Assembly: GCF_032930845.1 (NCBI RefSeq)
Contig: NZ_CP136758.1
Span: forward strand, 3,020,879 to 3,084,878
DNA length: 64,000 nt
Source: Parvularcula sp. LCG005
Lineage (GTDB): Bacteria; Pseudomonadota; Alphaproteobacteria; Caulobacterales; Parvularculaceae
Direction: 5' to 3'
Shown: positions 1 through 6,950 of the stretch, piece by piece
Position numbering within the stretch: the first letter of the stretch is position 1
How the letters are laid out: every line of letters starts with the position of its first letter
Made by a program: the position numbers and the translations under genes
The notes under the pieces: generated by a model
The model's database searches: none
Told to the model about the DNA's origin: nothing
What the model saw: the letters and a program-made list of their open reading frames with translations, nothing else

Positions 1-1188
1 CAGCTGCCGCTGATGACGGTCTTGGGGGTGATCGGCGTCGCGGTTGTGTTCAATCTCTACACGATGGTGCGGATGCGGCCCGCCCGGCCGCTGGGTTCGC
101 GAGCGCTGATCGGCCAGCTCTCTTTTGACACGGTGCAGATTGCGACGGTTCTGTATCTGACCGGCGGCATCCAGAACCCGTTCGCTGTTTGGCTGATCCT
201 GCCGGCGATGCTGGCCGCGTCAGCGCTGGAGTTCCGGCAGGCCATCTTTGTTGTCGCGATGATTGTCCTCGCGCTGACCATCGTTGCGTTCAGCCACTGG
301 CCCCTGCCGTGGAGCGATCCCCTCGGGTACAAACAGCCGGATATTTATGATTTCGGCACCTGGGCGGCGCTTTTGCTGGGGGTCGGGTTCACGTCCCTCT
401 ACGCGTTTCAGGTCGCGAGTGAGCAGTCCAAGCTGTCCTCAGCCCTTGATGCGACCCAGCGCGTTCTGGCCCGGGAGGAGCGATTGACCGCCCTTGGGGG
501 GCTGGCTGCGGTGGCGGCGCATGAGCTTGGGACGCCGCTGGCCACGATCCAGGTGACGGCGCGGGAAATGGAACAGGAGCTGCCCGAGGGCACGCTGAAA
601 GAAGATGCGCAATTGCTCATCTCCCAGACCCAGCGCTGCCAGCGTATTCTTCAACGCCTTTCCAGCGTTGGCGAGGGCGGTGATGATCATCACAACGTCC
701 TGTCGATTGAGGAGCTGTTGCGTGAATCGGCAAAGCCGTTCCTCAACGAGCCTCATGTCGCGGTGACCTTTGCCTTCGATCCTGAGTGCCATTCCTCGCC
801 TCCTGACCGCCTCCTGCGCAAATCCGAGGTGATCTATGCCCTGCGCACGCTGATCGAGAATGCGGTGAAATTCGCCAATCATTCCGTCAGGATCATGTCG
901 TCGTGGAATGAGAACCAGCTGACCGTCACGATTGAAGATGACGGCCCGGGCTTTCCCACCGACCTTCTCTCCCGGCTTGGAGAGCCCTATCCCAAGGTCG
1001 AAACGCAAAAGCTTTCGATGGCGAAACAGGGTCTGGGACTTGGTTTCTTCATTGCGACCACGCTGCTGGAGCGTACCGGCGCGCAGGTCGTCGCGGGCAA
1101 CGCCCTGTCCCTGAAAGGCGCCTATGTGGCCGTGACCTGGCCCCTCGCCAATCTGAGGGCCGACCCTATATCGAAAATTGGAGCATAA
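1..1188 (+). CDS. regB: Redox sensor histidine kinase RegB/ActS/PrrB (5' end outside window)
   Basis: Membrane sensor kinase of the RegB/RegA global redox system, which phosphorylates RegA when respiration cannot oxidise the quinone pool. The reading frame is open back to base 1, so the first membrane helices lie outside the window; the first ATG is at 13. Numbered from that Met, residues 51-57 read GGIQNPF, the invariant quinone-binding GGxxNPF motif. The H-box AAHELGTPLATI has His170, Cys209 sits where RegB proteins carry the redox-active cysteine, and the N-box (Asn283), G1 (DDGPGF from 309) and G2 (GLGLG from 340) complete the ATPase domain. About four membrane segments remain before residue 135. 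The regA gene follows 30 bp downstream. The identification is firm because three RegB-specific motifs are present together. Confidence 0.95.
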   Translation, partial: QLPLMTVLGVIGVAVVFNLYTMVRMRPARPLGSRALIGQLSFDTVQIATVLYLTGGIQNPFAVWLILPAMLAASALEFRQAIFVVAMIVLALTIVAFSHWPLPWSDPLGYKQPDIYDFGTWAALLLGVGFTSLYAFQVASEQSKLSSALDATQRVLAREERLTALGGLAAVAAHELGTPLATIQVTAREMEQELPEGTLKEDAQLLISQTQRCQRILQRLSSVGEGGDDHHNVLSIEELLRESAKPFLNEPHVAVTFAFDPECHSSPPDRLLRKSEVIYALRTLIENAVKFANHSVRIMSSWNENQLTVTIEDDGPGFPTDLLSRLGEPYPKVETQKLSMAKQGLGLGFFIATTLLERTGAQVVAGNALSLKGAYVAVTWPLANLRADPISKIGA

Positions 1189-1218
1189 TAAGTGATAGAG
1201 GACAGACCGGAGCCATCA

Positions 1219-1773
1219 ATGGACAATACGTCAAGCCGACCGCTTCCCGCCGACGCCACATGCCTGATCGTCGATGACGATCTGCCATTCCGGACGCGAC
1301 TGGGCCGGGCGATGGAGAAGCGCGGCTTCACGCCGATGCTTGCTGAATCGGTTGCAGAAGCCACCCAGATCATTCGTCAGAGCCCGCCCGCATTCGCGGT
1401 CGTCGACCTGCGCCTTGATGATGGGGACGGCATCGAGATCGTCAACAAACTGCATGAGCAGCGCTCTGACGCGCGCGCCGTCATCCTGACGGGCTATGGC
1501 AACATCACAACGGCTGTGGCCGCTGTGAAAGCCGGTGCGATCGATTATCTCGCGAAACCCGCCGATGCTGACGACGTGGAAAAAGCCCTGCGTGCACCGT
1601 CGGGTGAGATGCCAGAGCCGCCGGAGAACCCGATGTCCGCGGACCGGGTCCGTTGGGAGCATATTCAGCGGGTCTATGAGCTGTGCAATCATAATGTCAG
1701 CGAGACGGCGAGACGTCTGGGCATGCACCGCCGCACGCTGCAGCGCATTCTGGCGAAGCGGGCACCTGTGTAA
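1219..1773 (+). CDS. regA: Response regulator RegA/ActR/PrrA
   Basis: Cognate DNA-binding response regulator of RegB, in other Alphaproteobacteria controlling respiration, redox balance and carbon or nitrogen assimilation. From the ATG at 1219 the protein is 184 residues, the usual RegA length, with phospho-acceptor Asp63 in VVDLRLDDG, Thr91 and Lys113 of the receiver, a short proline-rich linker and a Fis-type helix-turn-helix at the C-terminus (NVSETARRLGMHRRTLQRIL) that is almost invariant in the family. A GTG at 1192 would add nine residues. I prefer 1219 because GGAG sits six bases upstream and the length and Asp position then match characterised RegA proteins. Confidence 0.94.
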   Translation: MDNTSSRPLPADATCLIVDDDLPFRTRLGRAMEKRGFTPMLAESVAEATQIIRQSPPAFAVVDLRLDDGDGIEIVNKLHEQRSDARAVILTGYGNITTAVAAVKAGAIDYLAKPADADDVEKALRAPSGEMPEPPENPMSADRVRWEHIQRVYELCNHNVSETARRLGMHRRTLQRILAKRAPV

Positions 1774-1778
1774 GCGCA

Positions 1779-2660
1779 ATGCGGATCGGGGGTGTTGAGG
1801 CCGGCGGCACGAAATTCGTTCTGGGTGTCGCTGATCTCGACGGCCAGATCCTTTCGCGAACGCAGCTGCCAACGACCATGCCAGAGGCCACTTTGGCGTT
1901 GAGCCGGGAATGGTTGACCGACCAGGCCGGGCCAACCGGGCTGGCGGCGATCGGCATCGGGACCTTTGGCCCTGCGGACATCAATCCGGCGTCGTCTACC
2001 TATGGCGACATCACCACCACACCGAAGCCCGGTTGGCAGGGCGCCCATGTGCGGGCCGCTTTTCTCGACCTCGCACCGGTCGTCACCTTTGACACGGACG
2101 TGGCCATGGCAGGCCTCGGCGAGGCGCAATCGGGCGCGGGGCGGGATGTCGACAGCCTGATCTATGCCACCATCGGAACGGGCATCGGGGCCGCTTTCGT
2201 AAAGAACGGCGTTCCCCAATCCGGCTACACCCACGCTGAAATGGGCCACTTCCCGGTGGCACAGGACAAAGCGGCGGACCCCTATACCGGCTATTGTCCC
2301 TATCACGGCAATTGTCTGGAAGGGCTCGCTGCTGGACCGTCTATCATCGACCGATGGGGGGTACCGTTGAGTGAGTTGCCCGAGGACCATCCCGGTCACC
2401 AGATCATCGCAGACTATATTGCCCAGTTCTGCCGGACGGTAATGCTCGGCTTTGCGCCTGAGCGCATCGTGCTTGGTGGCGGTGTGATGAAGACGCCAGG
2501 TCTGATCGAGCGGGTGGTTGAGACCACCGAACGGCATATCGCCGGTTATGCGGTGCCGCCCGGGGCGTCGTGGCGCGAATATATCGTGACCCCACAATGC
2601 GGAGACGATGCCGGTCTTGTCGGCGCGCTGGCCCATGCGCGCGGCCAACTGCCGCGCTGA
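1779..2660 (+). CDS. ROK-family sugar kinase (fructokinase-like)
   Basis: ATP-dependent sugar kinase of the ROK family, most like bacterial fructokinases (fructose to fructose 6-phosphate), cytosolic. The N-terminus GVEAGGTKFVLGV is the phosphate-binding ATPase motif, and IATIGTG-type glycines appear as ATIGTGIGAAF. The metal-binding signature H-x-n-CPYHGNCLEGLAAGP is the zinc motif typical of the fructokinase branch. At 293 residues it is full length. It starts five bases after regA stops, so it is probably read from the same transcript, although no functional link with redox control is known to me. Substrate could also be mannose or glucose; ROK specificity cannot be read from sequence alone. 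Confidence 0.88.
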   Translation: MRIGGVEAGGTKFVLGVADLDGQILSRTQLPTTMPEATLALSREWLTDQAGPTGLAAIGIGTFGPADINPASSTYGDITTTPKPGWQGAHVRAAFLDLAPVVTFDTDVAMAGLGEAQSGAGRDVDSLIYATIGTGIGAAFVKNGVPQSGYTHAEMGHFPVAQDKAADPYTGYCPYHGNCLEGLAAGPSIIDRWGVPLSELPEDHPGHQIIADYIAQFCRTVMLGFAPERIVLGGGVMKTPGLIERVVETTERHIAGYAVPPGASWREYIVTPQCGDDAGLVGALAHARGQLPR

Positions 2661-2899
2661 AGAGTTTTCCCGATCTAAAATCAGCCTGAACAGCGGCATC
2701 CATCCACCACCGGGATGGTCTCAGCTGAAACTGTGCATGTTGCCTCTTGCACTGCAGCGAAAATTGTCATTTCCTGTCATCAAAGGGTCAGAAAATGGAC
2801 CCGTCGGGCAAAGGGGGAGGCTGAACAGGCCAATCATGCGGGAGCCACGATGTTGAATATAGGACCCACCCCCCATCGCTTCGGTTGGGTGCGCCAGTA

Positions 2900-3841
2900 A
2901 TGGACGCCTTTACCCCCGAAATGGTAACGCTGGTCGTGGCCATGCTTGCAGCCGGGGCGGTTGCCGGTATCGCGGCGGGTCTGTTCGGCATTGGCGGCGG
3001 CTTTATTGTCGTCCCTGCGCTGATAGCCGTCTTCGGCCTTCTGGATTTTGATCCTTCGCTCACTGTTCATATGGCGATCGGGACGTCCCTCGCGACGATC
3101 ATTCTCACGTCGCTCAGATCCGTTCACGCCCATGCAAAGCGGGGTGCCGTCGACTTCACAGTGCTGCGCAGCTGGGCGCCGTGGATTATCGTCGGCGTCA
3201 TCGCCGGCCTGATCTTTGCGGCCCAGGTGAAGGGCGCAACGTTGGTCACCGTGTTCGGGATCGGGGTCTTCCTGCTGTCGATCCACTTTTTATTCCCGCG
3301 TCTCCTGGGCAAATTGCAGATCAGCGATCATATGCCATCCGGCGTGGCGCTCATCGGACTTGCAGTCATTCTGGGCGGTTTCTCCGCGCTTCTGGGGATT
3401 GGTGGCGGCACGATTGCTGTGCTGACAATGACCTTGTGCGGACGACCGATTCACCAGGCTATTGCGACCGCTGCGGGGTTTGGCGCGATTATCGCCATTC
3501 CCGGCGCCATCGGCTTCATCATCATGGGCTGGAATGACGCCGCCCTGCCGCCCGGGTCTCTTGGCTATGTCAATCTGATCGGGCTCGTCGCGATTGCCAG
3601 CACATCGACGCTGACAGCGCCTATCGGTGCAGCGCTGGCGCACCGCTTGCCGCCCATTACGCTCAAACGTGTCTTTGGCGCCTATCTGGTATTTACCTCC
3701 CTCCTGATGCTGAAGGATGTCGCACCGTGGAGCCATCCGGCACCGGATGATGTCCCCCGCATTGCCAAAAGCGACCCCAATACTCCCGCGACGCGTCTGA
3801 CGGCCGTTCCCGCGTCTTCAACAGAAAGATCTGTGCCATGA
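2900..3841 (+). CDS. TSUP (TauE/SafE) family anion exporter
   Basis: Integral membrane transporter of the TSUP family, whose members move sulfite, sulfoacetate, thiosulfate or related organic anions. The protein shows the internal duplication of the family: GIAAGLFGIGGGFIVVPAL near residue 20 and LGGFSALLGIGGGTIAVLTM near 160, each starting a bundle of about four helices, eight in all. I start at the ATG 2900; a TTG at 2885 in frame is possible. The 3' end overlaps the next start by four bases (ATGA), so translation of the Tat-exported aminotransferase is coupled to it. Substrate unknown. Confidence 0.85.
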   Translation: MDAFTPEMVTLVVAMLAAGAVAGIAAGLFGIGGGFIVVPALIAVFGLLDFDPSLTVHMAIGTSLATIILTSLRSVHAHAKRGAVDFTVLRSWAPWIIVGVIAGLIFAAQVKGATLVTVFGIGVFLLSIHFLFPRLLGKLQISDHMPSGVALIGLAVILGGFSALLGIGGGTIAVLTMTLCGRPIHQAIATAAGFGAIIAIPGAIGFIIMGWNDAALPPGSLGYVNLIGLVAIASTSTLTAPIGAALAHRLPPITLKRVFGAYLVFTSLLMLKDVAPWSHPAPDDVPRIAKSDPNTPATRLTAVPASSTERSVP

Positions 3842-4977
3842 CCTTTGATCTGTCCCGCCGACTTCTTCTGGGCGGTGCCCTGTCGGGCGCTTCTCTCGCT
3901 GCATCAGGCATTGGCGCCGGTGCCTTTGCGCGCGAGTTCGAGACGCCGCCGAAGAAGAAATCCGTCTACGGTCCGGATCCAAAAGATGCGCATCTCATTT
4001 TCAACGAGAACCCCTATGGTCCCAGCCCCAAGGCACTGAAAGCCTTGGCGGAGGCCGCCGGTCAGGGCTGCTATTATCAGGGCAAATCAATCGGCTATCT
4101 GACCGATATGATCGCAGAGCGTCACGGCGTTGCGCCAGAGCAGGTCGTTATTGGCAGTGGCTCTTATGAACTGCTGACCGTGATGGGCCTTCTTTACGGC
4201 CAGAAGGGTAATATTCTGGGTCCTGACCTTTATTGGGACACGACCGCGAAATATATCGAGGCTCATGGCCTGACCACGCTGAAGCGGTCGCCCATGACGG
4301 CCGCGCTTGAAATCGACCTCGACGCGATGCTGCCGTTGGTGACGGACGATGTCAGCCATGTGCAACTGGTGAACCCGAACAACCCGACCGGCCACGTTCT
4401 CGATCCGGCAGCTCTGCGCGCCTTCGTTCTCGCCGCCAGTAAAAAGGCCAATGTCCTCGTGGATGAGGCCTATATCGAAATTGCCGATGACCCTGAGGCG
4501 ATCAGCATGATGGATCTGGTGCGCGAGGGCCACGACGTCATCGTCTGCCGAACCTTCTCGAAGATCTACGGCATGGCGGGCTTGCGGATCGGCTATGCGA
4601 TCGGCCAGCCCGAAGCGATCGCTGCAATCCAGAACTCCCTGATTACGTCACCCAACGTTGCCGGCATTGCCGCCGCCATCGCCAGCTATGACGACAATGA
4701 GTTTCTCGGGTTCTCGAAATCGAAAATCCAGACCGCACGGGAAATGATCATGGAGGGGACGAAAGCCGCCGGCCTCAAGCCGCTGCCGTCCCAGACATCC
4801 TTCGTCTTCGTGGACACCGGTATGGACGCCAACGTCTTCCGTGACCGGATGCGGGAAAAGGGCGTCCTGATCCGCGGCAAATACGGGGACTTCCACAACT
4901 ATTCGCGCGTCAGCTGCGGCTATCTGGAAGACGTCAAACGCTATGTTGCGGCGCTGCCTTACGCTTTGGAGGGGTGA
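3838..4977 (+). CDS. Tat-exported class I/II aminotransferase, HisC-like
   Basis: PLP-dependent fold-type I aminotransferase related to histidinol-phosphate aminotransferase, but with a twin-arginine signal: SRRLLLGGALSGASLAASG near residues 6-24, then an Ala-rich cleavage region ending near AFA-RE at 30. The mature part carries the family residues: NENPYGPSP at 56-64, NPNNPTG at 179-185 (Asn182), Asp209 and Tyr212, the Schiff-base lysine in FSKIYG (Lys242) and Arg250 in GLRIGYAIG. The enzyme is therefore expected to fold with PLP in the cytoplasm and act in the periplasm. It overlaps the TSUP gene by four bases, so exporter and enzyme are made together. It is unlikely to be the biosynthetic HisC; the true substrate is not evident. 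Confidence 0.85.
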   Translation: MTFDLSRRLLLGGALSGASLAASGIGAGAFAREFETPPKKKSVYGPDPKDAHLIFNENPYGPSPKALKALAEAAGQGCYYQGKSIGYLTDMIAERHGVAPEQVVIGSGSYELLTVMGLLYGQKGNILGPDLYWDTTAKYIEAHGLTTLKRSPMTAALEIDLDAMLPLVTDDVSHVQLVNPNNPTGHVLDPAALRAFVLAASKKANVLVDEAYIEIADDPEAISMMDLVREGHDVIVCRTFSKIYGMAGLRIGYAIGQPEAIAAIQNSLITSPNVAGIAAAIASYDDNEFLGFSKSKIQTAREMIMEGTKAAGLKPLPSQTSFVFVDTGMDANVFRDRMREKGVLIRGKYGDFHNYSRVSCGYLEDVKRYVAALPYALEG

Positions 4978-5017
4978 GAGGACCGGCTCGCCGGGAAGAC
5001 CTGTTCTGGCTGAGCCT

Positions 5018-5053
5018 GCCCCGCGGTTGCTGCCCTCAACCGCGGGGCTTTTA
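5018..5053 (+). terminator. Rho-independent terminator after the aminotransferase gene
   Basis: Perfect 12-bp inverted repeat (gccccgcggttg at 5018-5029 pairing with 5037-5048, seven-base loop) followed by TTTT, 40 bases after the aminotransferase stop. Confidence 0.85.
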
Positions 5054-5153
5054 TATGATCGAAAGACAATTCTGATCTATAGATTGCAGTGACACCCCGC
5101 GACGGCCTGAAGCAGGCTGTCGGTTGGGTCATGGTGTCCGGGGGCAACGCATC

Positions 5154-6101
5154 TTGATCCGCAATATCGCACTTGATCGGCTGAAACTCATACTGGCGCT
5201 GATGGTGGTCGGGATCCACGGTCAGGTGTTCATTGATGTCTCACCGGTTTCATCATGGTTGACGGTGAACGGCCTGTTTCGCATTGCCGTCCCCATCTTT
5301 CTCCTGATCAACGGATATTTTCTGGCGGCCATCATTGATGACCCCGAGGCCCGACGTCGGTGGTTTGTTCGGATCCTCAGCCTTTATGTGATCTGGATGG
5401 CAATCTATGCGCCGATGTGGATGTCCCAGGCCGGGTCGATGGGGAAGGCGGTCTATTTCGTTGCCATCGGGTGGTTGCACCTCTGGTATGTGATCGGCCT
5501 TTTGTGTGCCGGGCTTCTGCTTGTGCTGACCAGGCGGTGGGGTTCGCGGTTCGTGGCGGTTTCGGCCCTCTTTCTGTTTCTGGTCGGCGTCGCCATTCAG
5601 TATGCTGGCATTTATGACCTGGTGGGCGGCCTGGCGGGAACGGTGGCCGATAAATTCGGCGCGCACCGTAATTTCCTGTTTCTCGCCTATCCGCTGCTGG
5701 CTTGCGGCTATCTCATTCGCCGACATGACTGGGACGGGCTCATCAACATGCAGCAGGCGATCTGGCTCACCGCGTGTGGTCTTGTCCTGTTACTCGTGGA
5801 AAGCGGGCTAATCTACTGGACGGCGCCAGAAACCGCCGCTGTCGACAATTACATCAGTGTCGGTCTGGCCGCGCCGGCGATCTTTTTGATGGCGAAACAG
5901 ATCAAGATTGAGGGGCGCTTCGGCAAAGAAACCTCGCTGCTCGCCAATGGCATCTATTTCATTCATCCCCTGCTCCTGGTGGGAATGGGGATCAACGATG
6001 CCATGACCGCGACCGCGGCAACGGTCGTCACGATCGCCCTCAGCACCGTTGTCGCCTGGGGAATGGTGAAGCTTTCCGTGATCCGCAAATGGCTGTTGTA
6101 A
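5154..6101 (+). CDS. Acyltransferase 3 family membrane protein
   Basis: Polytopic membrane acyltransferase of the family that O-acylates sugars of surface polysaccharides, for example OafA- and WecH-like enzymes. About ten hydrophobic segments are visible, and the N-terminus IRNIALDRLKLILALMVV followed by GIHG has the conserved Arg/Asp and the catalytic-type His of helix 1. I place the start at TTG 5154, since the family begins directly at this motif and a GGGGG run lies about nine bases upstream; a TTG at 5124 gives a ten-residue longer, family-untypical leader. 315 residues. It stands alone between two terminators. The acceptor glycan is unknown; a glycosyltransferase and an acetyltransferase gene lie 9 kb away. 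Confidence 0.8.
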   Translation: MIRNIALDRLKLILALMVVGIHGQVFIDVSPVSSWLTVNGLFRIAVPIFLLINGYFLAAIIDDPEARRRWFVRILSLYVIWMAIYAPMWMSQAGSMGKAVYFVAIGWLHLWYVIGLLCAGLLLVLTRRWGSRFVAVSALFLFLVGVAIQYAGIYDLVGGLAGTVADKFGAHRNFLFLAYPLLACGYLIRRHDWDGLINMQQAIWLTACGLVLLLVESGLIYWTAPETAAVDNYISVGLAAPAIFLMAKQIKIEGRFGKETSLLANGIYFIHPLLLVGMGINDAMTATAATVVTIALSTVVAWGMVKLSVIRKWLL

Positions 6102-6122
6102 GTCCATCGGTGTCGGTCGCAT

Positions 6123-6151
6123 AAAAAAGTGCGGACCTTCAAGGCCCGCAC
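6123..6151 (-). terminator. Rho-independent terminator (minus strand)
   Basis: On the minus strand a nine-bp stem (6143-6151 with 6129-6137, one G-T pair, loop of five) is followed by six T. It lies 28 bases downstream of the orphan sorting-signal tail and would also end transcripts from the tRNA-Thr gene. Confidence 0.8.
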
Positions 6152-6179
6152 CGTATCAAGCGTCTTCAACCATAATGCG

Positions 6180-6303
6180 TTACGAAGATTTCTTCTTCCG
6201 GCGAAGTGCGCCGGCACCGACCAATGCGCTACCGAACAGATAGGCTGCGGCAGGAGTTGAGATCGACGTGCCGCTGATGATCCTGCGAAGATGAAGAATA
6301 AAA
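6180..6303 (-). pseudogene. Orphan C-terminal tail of a PEP-CTERM/VPLPA-type exosortase substrate
   Basis: On the minus strand, positions 6269 to 6180 encode a short frame ending STPAAAYLFGSALVGAGALR, then RKKKSS and a TAA stop. This is a textbook exosortase sorting tail: a (V)PxPAA-like motif, one hydrophobic helix and a basic end. The frame can be followed only to the 3' end of tRNA-Thr at 6304, without start codon, signal peptide or passenger domain. The tail keeps its own terminator at 6123-6151. I read it as the remnant of a surface-protein gene whose 5' part was lost beside the tRNA gene. The alternative is a chance short frame, but the motif order makes that unlikely. Confidence 0.6.
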
Positions 6304-6379
6304 TGGTGCCGCTTAGGTGACTCGAACACCTGACCCCATCATTACGAATGATGTGCTCTACCAACTGAGCTAAAGCGGC
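6304..6379 (-). tRNA. tRNA-Thr (anticodon CGT)
   Basis: On the minus strand a complete 76-base cloverleaf runs from 6379 to 6304: acceptor stem GCCGCTT/AAGCGGC, D-loop AGCTCAGTTGGTAGAGC, anticodon loop TTCGTAA giving CGT, T-loop GGTTCGAGTCACC-like arm (GTTCGAGTC), discriminator A and an encoded CCA. It reads the ACG codon. Confidence 0.96.
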
Positions 6380-6471
6380 CCTGACCTGTCGTGGACAGAC
6401 GGCGCCCATAGCGGATGAGCGCCGGACTGGCAATATGCTGCCGTCGCCAATTTGGATACGGCCTCTGACGT

Positions 6472-6945
6472 CTACTGCGCGCGGCGCAGCTCCTGCTGCC
6501 GCATCGGCATGGCATCGACCAGCTCGAAAATGTCTTCGGTGCTGATCACGTCGGTCCAGCGTCCCTTTTCAGTCCCGTCGAGGCCGATCAGAACGATCAC
6601 GAAATCAGCATCCGCCGTGCCGAGGAGGTCGAGGACCTGCGAGCGCTCGGTCGGCGTCAGGCGACGATGCGGCGTCTTGGGGTCAGCATAGTCCGTCAAT
6701 TCGTCATCGGTGCCGTGGACCATGACGGTCACGATATCGCGTTCGGCAAAGCCGCTGCGATGGATCTGTGTGTCTTGCCGCAGGAGTTTCTCAAGCGGCT
6801 CAATGGCGTCGCTGGTCGTACCGTAGACCACCAGACGGCGTTCCCATTCAAACGTTTCGAGACCGTCCCAAGCCATGGCAGCATTCCAAGAAAAAAGCGC
6901 AGTTGCCGAAACAACTGCGCCCCATCTTTTTCGTTCCGTACGCAC
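6472..6945 (-). CDS. DUF4174 domain protein
   Basis: Small protein with the DUF4174 pattern: an N-terminal F-W-x-x-R-L-V-V-type strand, a middle segment with IVTVMVHG, and the C-terminal FVIVLIGLDGTEKGRW ... VDAMPMRQQE that is diagnostic of the family (a thioredoxin-like fold without the Cys pair; function unknown). From GTG 6945 it has 157 residues and a plausible export signal (basic RTERKR, hydrophobic stretch, AMA-W). The infB stop is five bases upstream. A strong terminator hairpin lies inside codons 9-18; if translation instead starts at ATG 6876 the protein is a 134-residue cytosolic form lacking the signal. Start is therefore uncertain, family assignment fairly sure. Confidence 0.7.
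   Translation of the reverse strand: MRTERKRWGAVVSATALFSWNAAMAWDGLETFEWERRLVVYGTTSDAIEPLEKLLRQDTQIHRSGFAERDIVTVMVHGTDDELTDYADPKTPHRRLTPTERSQVLDLLGTADADFVIVLIGLDGTEKGRWTDVISTEDIFELVDAMPMRQQELRRAQ
6891..6920 (-). terminator. Intrinsic terminator of infB, lying inside the following ORF
   Basis: Minus-strand hairpin with a perfect nine-bp stem (6912-6920 with 6897-6905, loop of six) followed directly by TTTTTT at 6896-6891. It sits 30 bases after the infB stop and within the 5' codons of the DUF4174 reading frame. Confidence 0.85.
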
Positions 6946-6950
6946 GGCGA

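Noticed and set aside
2661..2899. Short frames between the ROK kinase and the TSUP gene
   Set aside because: No homology, ribosome binding site or codon pattern; treated as an intergenic region without recognisable content.
6304..6379. tRNA-Thr as a visible prophage or island attachment site
   Set aside because: I saw no second copy of the tRNA 3' end in the window and no integrase gene nearby; only the orphan tail hints at recombination.
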